A DNA stretch of 6,604 nt from Candidatus Woesearchaeota archaeon (GTDB taxonomy: Archaea; Nanobdellota; Nanobdellia; SCGC-AAA011-G17; JACPNG01), in NCBI GenBank assembly GCA_016185555.1, contig JACPNI010000013.1, forward strand, positions 1 through 6,604, read 5' to 3'. Both the position numbers and the translations under genes were made by a program. The notes under the pieces were generated by a model. The model was given only the letters and a program-made list of their open reading frames with translations, was not told where the DNA came from and ran no database searches. Of the stretch, positions 1 through 5,761 are shown piece by piece (position 1 is the first letter of the stretch; each line of letters begins with the position of its first letter).

Positions 1-808
1 GATGAATATGTATTGCTAATCCCAAATCCTCACATTCATCCCTTAATGTCTGGAATCCAGCAAATCCGACAGTAAGAAAATCAATCATTACGAAGCTTCC
101 GCCATTTTCCTTAACAAATCTTGCTCTTTTAATCATCTCTTTTGTCTCTGCAGTTACATTTGCCAGGAATTCTTTTCTTTCACCAGTTTCCTTTTCAACT
201 TTTCTTCTTATTCCAAGTATTTTTTTAGTATTCTTGTAGAAATTAATAAATTTTTGAGAGGTCATATTCTCATCGGTTTTAACAAAATCAACACCGCCAG
301 ACCATAGTTTATATGCTGTATCACAGTATTCGTTGATGTTCATCCCTAGCTTCGGTTTTGGCACTGTTGCAGTTAATGGCCGGTCTTTTACATTCATTAT
401 TTTTCTTATGCCTTTTACACCAAACTGCGGTCCTTTAAATGCCCTAATGTACTTATTAGAAAATTGAATGTCCTCTAATCTTAAATTTTCCAATGCCTTC
501 ATGCCGAAGATATTGCCAGCAACAGAGCTTAGCAGTTGTGGCATATTCCCCAGTTCAAATAATTCTATGGGATATGCAACCTTTACATAATTGCCCCCAA
601 TTTTAAAAGCCCTTGCCCGAATCTTCCTAATATGCTCTTTTCTTCCTAATTCTGTTTCACTCCATGTTCCATTTGAGCTTTCAGCAGCAATTCTTCCAAT
701 AGCTTCTTTTATAGAAATTCCTTTTGCAGGTTCAAATCTAAATAAACAAACTAAGTCATCCTTTTGTGGCGTATATTTAAAATCAACAAAATCAAGATAA
801 TGGCTCAT
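1..808 (-). CDS. rbcL: Form III-type ribulose-1,5-bisphosphate carboxylase (RuBisCO) large subunit, 5' part only
   Basis: RuBisCO adds CO2 to ribulose-1,5-bisphosphate to give two 3-phosphoglycerates. In archaea the form III enzyme usually works in cytoplasmic AMP salvage, with AMP phosphorylase and ribose-1,5-bisphosphate isomerase, neither of which is in view. Reading the minus strand from ATG at 808 gives 269 residues with no stop, leaving the window edge. Visible signatures: AAESSNGTW (41-49, active-site Glu43 and Thr48), AGNIFGMK (97-104, Asn99), VPKPKLG (149-155, catalytic Lys151), GGVDFVKTDEN (171-181, the carbamylated Lys177 with Mg ligands Asp179 and Glu180) and IHIH at the edge (His269, equivalent to spinach His294). 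All residues that can be checked are conserved; catalytic loop 6 and the C-terminus lie outside. The VPKPK and KTDEN spelling resembles archaeal form III more than forms I or II, but the subclass (IIIa, IIIb, IIIc or II/III) cannot be fixed from this half. The start is supported by a TATA box 26.5 nt upstream. Confidence 0.93.
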   Translation of the reverse strand, partial: MSHYLDFVDFKYTPQKDDLVCLFRFEPAKGISIKEAIGRIAAESSNGTWSETELGRKEHIRKIRARAFKIGGNYVKVAYPIELFELGNMPQLLSSVAGNIFGMKALENLRLEDIQFSNKYIRAFKGPQFGVKGIRKIMNVKDRPLTATVPKPKLGMNINEYCDTAYKLWSGGVDFVKTDENMTSQKFINFYKNTKKILGIRRKVEKETGERKEFLANVTAETKEMIKRARFVKENGGSFVMIDFLTVGFAGFQTLRDECEDLGLAIHIH

Positions 809-830
809 GTACTAATAATTAAGGTAAGCT

Positions 831-838
831 TATTTAAA
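831..838 (-). promoter_or_regulatory. TATA box of the RuBisCO gene
   Basis: Read on the minus strand this is TTTAAATA, centred 26.5 nt before the A of the RuBisCO ATG. Transcription starting about 26 nt from the box centre would begin at the start codon, so the mRNA is probably leaderless; no SD precedes the ATG. It lies next to the TATA box of the divergent surface-protein gene, so the two core promoters share about 20 bp. Confidence 0.55.
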
Positions 839-840
839 AA

Positions 841-850
841 TATTTATATA
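841..850 (+). promoter_or_regulatory. TATA box of the surface-protein gene
   Basis: TATTTATATA is the best plus-strand TATA box in the 100-bp divergent spacer. Initiation about 26 nt downstream of its centre (near 870) would leave a leader of some 35-40 nt, A/T-rich up to the SD at 897-904. The rest of the spacer (809-908) holds nothing else I can support. Confidence 0.5.
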
Positions 851-896
851 GTAGTTATGATAATGTATGGTTAATAAAAAATAATAATTAACAAAA

Positions 897-904
897 GGGG
901 GTGA
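897..904 (+). promoter_or_regulatory. Shine-Dalgarno site fixing the TTG start
   Basis: GGGGTGAG contains GGTGA, complementary to the archaeal 16S 3' end, and ends four bases before the TTG at 909. No ATG lies in frame in the signal-peptide region, and the GTG at 901 is out of frame and stops after five codons. The SD therefore decides for TTG. Confidence 0.7.
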
Positions 905-908
905 GAGA

Positions 909-3824
909 TTGTTATTAAAAAGGTTGACTATTGTGTTTATCTTCGTACTATTTTTTAATCTACTCTCTTTTAACGCTTTAGCTACATTTAATTTTCTTGG
1001 AACTGTGAGGTATAATAATGGCACTGTTGTTCCTGGAGCACTTGTAAATATTACAACAGCACCCTTCTTTTTTCCAGGAGCTCCGGCAAATCTTTTAGTA
1101 CAGCAAAATTTTAGTGGAATAACAAATGCAACAGGAAATTTTGTTGTGAATGTAACAAATAGTAGCCAGGAGGGTTTTCTTGGGAATTATAGGCTAAGGG
1201 TTTATTTAAATAAAAGTGATGGCAACGCAACGCATATAAGTGCACTATATCCGGAGTTGCCTCAGTTTGCATTAGAGTCAGAGTTAAGCGGGGGGAATAT
1301 TTACATAGGCCCTGCAGCGACAATTATATTGGATGGGTATAATGGTTCAGCCTATAATGATTTGATTCATAATGCATCATATGCTAATTATAGGGGTAAT
1401 GTTTCTTTCTCAGGTATGATTATAGATAATTCTTTAGGAATGCCAGTGGACTTTTTTGCCGAATTTTCTGCAGGAGCTAACGGTGGGGGCAATGTAACCT
1501 CGCATAGATTTGTCGTGCCTGTTGGAAGGAATTATAGCATAGTTATGTATAAACCATTTAATCTTTCTGCAGTTGGTGCAGGAGGAGTGCCAGCTACACC
1601 GCCGGCAGCAGTTACTATTCAAATTTTAAATGCAACAAACGCCTATAATTTAGATAGGCCTGCCGAGAACTTTACAAACGCCACTTATGGATTAGTTATA
1701 AATTATACAAGAAATCTTACTTTTGTTAAGGTAAATATTTCTGGATTTGTTAATGTAACTGGGAATGCTACTGTGGTTAATTTTACAAGGATCTTGGCTT
1801 ATCCAATGATAAGTAACTATGTAAGGATTGATATGCCTGTATTTATAGCACCAGCCGATCAAGATATGATAGCAGCAACAGGGCGTTATAGCATAAGTTT
1901 GGTGGGTGGAGCAACTGCCATTACTTATTTATTGGTTGGGGTAGGAGAAGCTCGTAATGCCTCTGCTCTTACAACTTATTTTGGCGGATTTGTAAATGTT
2001 AGTGTTGGCAATAATGACATAAATGGCTTTAACTTTACATTGGAAAAATTAGCCGGAAGTTATTCAAATGCAAATAATAATCTAAATATGAGTCAAATTA
2101 TTTTAAATGTTAGTGGTGCTTCTATGGGTGGGGATAGTAATGTTCAAGGAGCTTTTGTGGTCGTAGAAGCCAATTATACAACTAATGCAGGCCAGACTTT
2201 TATTAAGTATGTAGTTAGTCCAAATACTAGTGGAATGGCGGCTCTTCCATTAATAGAAAGATATGATGGTAATATTACTGCAAAAGTGTTTAGTGCAATG
2301 TTTGCCCCAAAAAAGATAAAACTAAATATTACAAATAGTACGTATGTTCCAGTTAAGCTTAAAACATTTAACATGGAAAAGCTTGGTAGGGGTAATAATA
2401 ATGGAAGTTCTGGACTTAATTTTACAGGTATGATGAATCTTAAGGTTTTTGTTAATAATGCTACTTGTAATGTATTTATGCCTCCATCCTCTTGTAGTCT
2501 TATGGGTGCTGGTGAGGGTGCAAGAGCTGAACAATTTTCGCCTATGAAGTTTATGTTAGGTGGCGCGAAGATAAATATGAGAATAGACCAGGATGCTACA
2601 GGTATTTCTGTAATGTTTGTTGGTGTCGATATCCTTGGAAGTGGTCCACCAGATGCTTCGTTTAATGATCAGGCAGAGGATAGCGGATCTTCTAATGATT
2701 TGCGTACACAGAACTGGAAATTTGGCAGTGGTGCTCCCGAGATCTATGATTGGGTTGTATATGGAATACATTACGAAGATAGTGCTATAAATGACAGTTT
2801 CAAGATTAATACAACAATGCCAACATTATATGATAATGACTGGAATGCTATATGGAATGGGAGCTCAAATACATTGGGTCAGAATGTTCCCGGGGATTTT
2901 GCAGGATTTAACAATAGTTGGTTTAACCAAAGCAATCCAATGCATTGTGATAGTAATATAAGTAAAGTAATAACAATAAATACAACTTATCAGGGTTGTT
3001 ATGTTAACACAACAAACAATACAATTTGGATATCTGTTCCACACTTTAGTGGGCAGTTAGTGCAGACAACTTCAAGCGGGACTAAGGTTTCTTCAGGATC
3101 ATCAAGTACACCTTCTTCTGGCAGCAGTAGTATTGTAGATAGTGGAACAGCAAAAACTACGACAACACCAGAGGCAGCTGTTGAAACAAATTCAATTGCA
3201 AATGAAATAAAACAAAGTGCAGAAAGAATAAGTACGATATTAGAAGATTTAAAAATAAAAGCAGCAGTTCAGGATATTGTTGGATCTTTACCTTTAAATG
3301 AAGTAGCTAAGAATTCTGAAGCGGTATCCAAGTCCGTATCGGTATCAAGATCAATTGAATCAAAGACATCAACAGTTTTAACTACAAATATAAAATATGC
3401 TGGAAAGGACTTGGTAAAAGATTTTATGGTTTATGATATAATCCCAAAGACCTTTGCTTCTGACATAAGTGAGGTTACAGTATCAACACCAGCTAAGGCT
3501 AAATATAAAGTAATAGAGAAGGATCCAAAAATACTGATAATATTTGAAAATATCACCGAAGGAGAGAATAATGTTGTTACTTACCTTATTGATAAGCATC
3601 TTAGTGCTAATGTGATAAATGACTTTGATAGTCCAATATTATTTGCAAAAGAGATAATAACCAAAGAAGAACTTGCTAAGAAAGAGGCTGCAAAACCCAT
3701 CAGCAAAGAAGAGACAAAAGAAGCAGTTAAGAAACCAATAAGATCTTATAACTGGGTACCATATGTTATTGTTTTGCTTGTAATTGCAGCAGTTGTTTAT
3801 TTCATAGTTAAGAAGAAACAATAA
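909..3824 (+). CDS. Large secreted, membrane-anchored, sequon-rich surface (S-layer-like) protein
   Basis: A 971-residue type I envelope protein of unknown exact role, probably a cell-surface or S-layer-like component. Residues 1-25 form a signal peptide (KR, then a Phe/Leu/Ile/Val core, likely cleavage after NALA). The ectodomain (about 26-719) is beta-rich; its first part (27-104) and a part near 160-215 look like Ig/carboxypeptidase-regulatory-like modules. I count about 45 N-X-S/T sequons before residue 720 and one after. There are only four ectodomain Cys, in two close pairs (520/529 and 680/697). A VPHFSG motif (710-715) closes the ectodomain. Then come a Ser/Thr-rich linker (about 720-757), a helical stretch, a membrane-proximal domain (about 808-910) of a kind common in archaeal surface proteins, a Lys/Glu-rich stalk, one transmembrane helix (about 950-967) and the tail KKKQ. 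The TTG start is supported by the SD just upstream. Secretion and anchoring are well supported; function is inferred. Confidence 0.85.
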   Translation: MLLKRLTIVFIFVLFFNLLSFNALATFNFLGTVRYNNGTVVPGALVNITTAPFFFPGAPANLLVQQNFSGITNATGNFVVNVTNSSQEGFLGNYRLRVYLNKSDGNATHISALYPELPQFALESELSGGNIYIGPAATIILDGYNGSAYNDLIHNASYANYRGNVSFSGMIIDNSLGMPVDFFAEFSAGANGGGNVTSHRFVVPVGRNYSIVMYKPFNLSAVGAGGVPATPPAAVTIQILNATNAYNLDRPAENFTNATYGLVINYTRNLTFVKVNISGFVNVTGNATVVNFTRILAYPMISNYVRIDMPVFIAPADQDMIAATGRYSISLVGGATAITYLLVGVGEARNASALTTYFGGFVNVSVGNNDINGFNFTLEKLAGSYSNANNNLNMSQIILNVSGASMGGDSNVQGAFVVVEANYTTNAGQTFIKYVVSPNTSGMAALPLIERYDGNITAKVFSAMFAPKKIKLNITNSTYVPVKLKTFNMEKLGRGNNNGSSGLNFTGMMNLKVFVNNATCNVFMPPSSCSLMGAGEGARAEQFSPMKFMLGGAKINMRIDQDATGISVMFVGVDILGSGPPDASFNDQAEDSGSSNDLRTQNWKFGSGAPEIYDWVVYGIHYEDSAINDSFKINTTMPTLYDNDWNAIWNGSSNTLGQNVPGDFAGFNNSWFNQSNPMHCDSNISKVITINTTYQGCYVNTTNNTIWISVPHFSGQLVQTTSSGTKVSSGSSSTPSSGSSSIVDSGTAKTTTTPEAAVETNSIANEIKQSAERISTILEDLKIKAAVQDIVGSLPLNEVAKNSEAVSKSVSVSRSIESKTSTVLTTNIKYAGKDLVKDFMVYDIIPKTFASDISEVTVSTPAKAKYKVIEKDPKILIIFENITEGENNVVTYLIDKHLSANVINDFDSPILFAKEIITKEELAKKEAAKPISKEETKEAVKKPIRSYNWVPYVIVLLVIAAVVYFIVKKKQ

Positions 3825-3841
3825 TCCGAGTTCACAAAAAC

Positions 3842-3849
3842 TATATAAA
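3842..3849 (+). promoter_or_regulatory. TATA box of the beta-helix gene
   Basis: TATATAAA sits in the 47-bp gap after the surface-protein gene, centred 26.5 nt before the ATG at 3872. This is the spacing expected for a leaderless transcript, and no SD is present, so the gene probably has its own promoter rather than relying only on read-through. Confidence 0.6.
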
Positions 3850-3871
3850 CAAATTTCTTTTAGTTTATAAT

Positions 3872-4414
3872 ATGAAAAAATATACCTATTTCTTATATTT
3901 GCTTCCATTGGTTATTATTTTAATATTTTTAATGCCTTACATATTACCAGCAGAAAAGCTTAGTGACGTAAGCACTACAGGGGGGTTTATATTGAAGGAT
4001 CAGATATGGGAAGGAGAGATTTACATAAAGAAAAATCTGAATACTCCTTTTAGTGCTGTTGTAAGAATAATGCCCGGTACTAAGATTAATGTTGCTAAGT
4101 CAGTTAAACTTACATTTAATGGCAAGCTAATAGCGACAGGGGCCGTTGATAATCCAATAAGGTTTACTTCTATTGAAAGCAAACCAAATCCTGGTGATTG
4201 GGAGGGCATTTACGTTAATGGTGCAGACAGCATTCTTGATAATGTCCAGATAGGTTATGCAGAGAATGATGTTGTTATAAATGCAAAAAAAGCAGCTGTT
4301 AAGAATGGTTTTTTCCATAGTGCAGAAACTTGTTTGACTTACAATACAAATACTGTTCTTGAAAATAACAGGTTTAAAGACTGCGAAACTAACGAAAAGA
4401 ATATAAATAATTAG
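3872..4414 (+). CDS. Exported short right-handed beta-helix protein
   Basis: A 180-residue protein with an N-terminal hydrophobic segment (about 8-25, after MKKYTY) that is either an uncleaved anchor or a signal peptide cut after ILPA (27), so it should act outside the membrane. The rest follows the pattern that opens parallel beta-helix (pectate-lyase-like, PbH1) proteins: IMPGT (66-70), GKLIATG (84-90), PIRFTS (95-100), GDWEGIYV (108-115), then two or three rungs ending in short hydrophobic strands (DNVQI, DVVI, NGFF, TVLENNRF). Family members are usually far longer, with ten or more rungs; this one stops after about three, without a frameshift visible around the TAG. Cys154 and Cys171 could form a disulfide. 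No catalytic residues can be assigned, so binding or structural work in the envelope is more likely than an enzyme. It lies 47 bp after the surface-protein gene with its own TATA box. Confidence 0.8.
   Translation: MKKYTYFLYLLPLVIILIFLMPYILPAEKLSDVSTTGGFILKDQIWEGEIYIKKNLNTPFSAVVRIMPGTKINVAKSVKLTFNGKLIATGAVDNPIRFTSIESKPNPGDWEGIYVNGADSILDNVQIGYAENDVVINAKKAAVKNGFFHSAETCLTYNTNTVLENNRFKDCETNEKNINN
4402..4409 (+). promoter_or_regulatory. TATA box of the zinc-protein gene, inside the upstream gene's end
   Basis: TATAAATA overlaps the last codons of the beta-helix gene and is centred 23.5 nt before the ATG at 4429. There is no SD in the 14-bp gap. This fits a leaderless transcript of the zinc protein, though co-transcription with the gene before it is also possible. 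Confidence 0.45.
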
Positions 4415-4428
4415 TTAATAATAATCTT

Positions 4429-4857
4429 ATGGCAAAGGATGAGGATTCTGAAGAAGAATATGGTTTGGATAGTGAAGAAAGTGAGGATGACGATGTTTAC
4501 TCTGAGAAAGGTCTAGAAAACTTGGAAGATGATGATGAGATAAGCATAGAAGAAGAAGGGCTAATGGAGGGATTTCATGAGGGGGGTAGGCTTACAAAAT
4601 GTGCTTACTGCGGCAGGATACTTTCAGATGATGAAACTAAGGTTTTTGAAGAAGAGGTTGGAGATAAGGTTTATAGATTTTGTTCTGCTGAGCATGCGGA
4701 GTTATATGTTACCCATAAAGGCAGGAAGCTTTTTAGGGAAGAGCTAAAAGAGCTTAAAGAAGAAAAGAACATTAAAAGAGAAGAAAAAGAAGCCGGCGTG
4801 AAAAAGAAATTTAAAACAAAAATTATCAATACAAGAAATAAGAAATCAAGGAGATAA
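4429..4857 (+). CDS. Acidic protein with a TRASH/MYM-like zinc-binding site
   Basis: A 142-residue protein not recognised as a named family. Residues 1-50 are strongly acidic (runs of Asp/Glu) and probably disordered. The core has a four-ligand pattern Cys58-x2-Cys61-x23-Cys85-x3-His89 (KCAYCGRIL then FCSAEHAELY). This is the layout of treble-clef TRASH/YHS/MYM-type zinc or metal sites, where the FCS-x2-H-x2-Y element forms the second knuckle. From about 98 on it is a charged helix ending in a Lys/Arg-rich tail, so the charge runs from very acidic to very basic. No signal peptide or membrane segment is seen, so it should be cytoplasmic. Metal sensing, nucleic-acid or ribosome binding are all possible; none is shown. 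It starts 14 bp after the beta-helix gene, and its TAA touches the stop codon of the convergent dph6. Confidence 0.82.
   Translation: MAKDEDSEEEYGLDSEESEDDDVYSEKGLENLEDDDEISIEEEGLMEGFHEGGRLTKCAYCGRILSDDETKVFEEEVGDKVYRFCSAEHAELYVTHKGRKLFREELKELKEEKNIKREEKEAGVKKKFKTKIINTRNKKSRR
4801..4824 (-). terminator. Possible T-rich terminator for dph6
   Basis: Read on the minus strand, the 3' end of the zinc-protein gene becomes several T tracts 34-57 nt past the dph6 stop. Archaeal termination commonly uses T-rich stretches without a hairpin. The tract is also explained by Lys codons on the plus strand, so support is weak. Confidence 0.25.
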
Positions 4858-5550
4858 TTATCTTTGGTACAATTTTGCCAGTAACTTTATTTTTTTAACC
4901 AATAAATAACCAGAATTCTTGCCTTCCATTATTTTTTCTGAATCCAGTATATCCAATTTCTTTGAAAAGATAGGGCCATCTATAACTAAAGAATTATAAC
5001 TTCCACCCTCTCCAAGCAGGTTAAATCCGTATTTAATTGAGAGTTTTTTCAGGTCATTTATCGTATCCTTATCTATTTTTTTGCCAAGCCAGCTTTCATC
5101 TAATCCGTCTGCCGCAATCTCAGTCATAACAATTTCGTAGCCTTTGCTAATCATTTCTTTAAGCAGGTCTTCCTCATCTAATCCTGTATGCGTAGCAAAA
5201 ACTTCAATTCCTAAAGGAAATAATGCATCCCTTATGCTTCTTATCTGTGTTTCTTGTAGTCCTATACCGCCCAAAAGTACTGCATCAACTGGGTTTTTTG
5301 CCACAATTTCCTTAACTATTTCAGCTTCCTTTACAGGGTCTGCGACTTCACATGTTGTATAAATATGCTTCAATCCAAGTACTTCGGATAATTCTTTTGT
5401 AAATTCAACTGTTGCAAAATGGAATAAGAAACAATCTGTTCTGTTTGGTTTTACAGATAGTAAATACTTAATGTTCCATTTTTTCCTTAAAGCATGTTCT
5501 ATTGCTAATGTCGAATCTTTTCCACCTGAATAAAGTATTGCTACATCCAT
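4858..5550 (-). CDS. dph6: Diphthine--ammonia ligase (Dph6, PP-loop ATPase)
   Basis: The enzyme carries out the last step of diphthamide synthesis on elongation factor 2, using ATP and ammonium to amidate diphthine in the cytoplasm. The 230-residue length fits the archaeal family. Visible signatures are the PP-loop SGGKDS (8-13) that binds the ATP phosphates, LGGIGLQETQ-R (93-104), the family hallmark GLDESWLGK (149-157) and the C-terminal GEGGSYNSLVIDGPIF (180-195). In family members I know the last motif usually reads GEGGEY-T, so Glu is replaced by Ser184 here, while the rest is kept. The start is well placed: MDVAILYSGG begins directly with the first beta strand, and a TATA box lies 26.5 nt upstream. 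The gene is convergent with the zinc-protein gene (adjoining stop codons) and lies just downstream of, and in the same direction as, the insertion-sequence transposase. Confidence 0.88.
   Translation of the reverse strand: MDVAILYSGGKDSTLAIEHALRKKWNIKYLLSVKPNRTDCFLFHFATVEFTKELSEVLGLKHIYTTCEVADPVKEAEIVKEIVAKNPVDAVLLGGIGLQETQIRSIRDALFPLGIEVFATHTGLDEEDLLKEMISKGYEIVMTEIAADGLDESWLGKKIDKDTINDLKKLSIKYGFNLLGEGGSYNSLVIDGPIFSKKLDILDSEKIMEGKNSGYLLVKKIKLLAKLYQR
4886..4896 (+). terminator. Possible T-rich terminator for the plus-strand genes
   Basis: TTTATTTTTTT lies about 30 bp past the zinc-protein stop, inside the 3' end of dph6, where it encodes Lys/Ile residues on the other strand. As the two genes leave no intergenic space, the terminator must lie in coding DNA, and this is the nearest T tract on the plus strand. 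Confidence 0.35.
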
Positions 5551-5572
5551 TTAATTCTTTTAAACGAAAAGG

Positions 5573-5580
5573 TTTATAAA
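5573..5580 (-). promoter_or_regulatory. TATA box of dph6
   Basis: TTTATAAA is centred 26.5 nt before the dph6 ATG, predicting a leaderless mRNA. It lies within a 10-bp palindrome, GTTTATAAAC (5572-5581). The insertion sequence begins only about 15 bp upstream (5596), and the stop codon of the broken transposase frame (5583-5585) is in between. Confidence 0.6.
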
Positions 5581-5595
5581 CTTTACTTATGCTGG

Positions 5596-5611
5596 GGGGT
5601 TGGTGCGAAAT
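5596..5611 (+). repeat. Left terminal inverted repeat
   Basis: GGGGTTGGTGCGAAAT, exactly complementary to 6583-6598. On the minus strand it is also read through by the -1 transposase frame, encoding FAPTP. Confidence 0.88.
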
Positions 5612-5619
5612 AGAGCATA

Positions 5620-5685
5620 ATTCTTAGTGCAGTTGCTCTAAAGTAACTTCTTATGTTATGCTTTAGAGCAAGTAGTCCTAAGAAT
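5620..5685. repeat. Two-tier stem-loop near the left end of the insertion sequence
   Basis: An 11-bp perfect inverted repeat, TTGCTCTAAAG (5633-5643) and CTTTAGAGCAA (5661-5671), is nested in an 8-bp one, ATTCTTAG (5620-5627) and CTAAGAAT (5678-5685). The 5-6 nt between the two tiers do not pair fully. Inside the 17-nt loop TAAC and GTTA can pair further. All of it lies in the C-terminal transposase coding region. It may be an RNA structure near the transposase mRNA end or a subterminal protein-binding site. Confidence 0.7.
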
Positions 5686-5761
5686 AGCTTTCTGTGTCTT
5701 GATTTTCTGCACCTGATCTTCATATCGGTTTCTGTTTGTAGCCCGCCAAATATTCCTTCTA

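Noticed and set aside
591..800. Plus-strand open frame of 69 codons
   Set aside because: It is antisense to the conserved RuBisCO reading frame and has no protein character of its own.
901..918. GTG at 901 as the start of the surface protein
   Set aside because: It is in another frame and meets a stop after five codons; these bases serve better as the SD for the TTG at 909.
909..4857. Surface, beta-helix and zinc proteins as one dedicated new system
   Set aside because: Each has its own TATA box and the zinc protein is cytoplasmic, so same-strand order alone does not support a joint function.
5620..5685. CRISPR-like or tRNA-like element
   Set aside because: The arms are inverted, not directly repeated, there are no spacers, and no tRNA arms or CCA end can be drawn; it also lies within transposase coding sequence.
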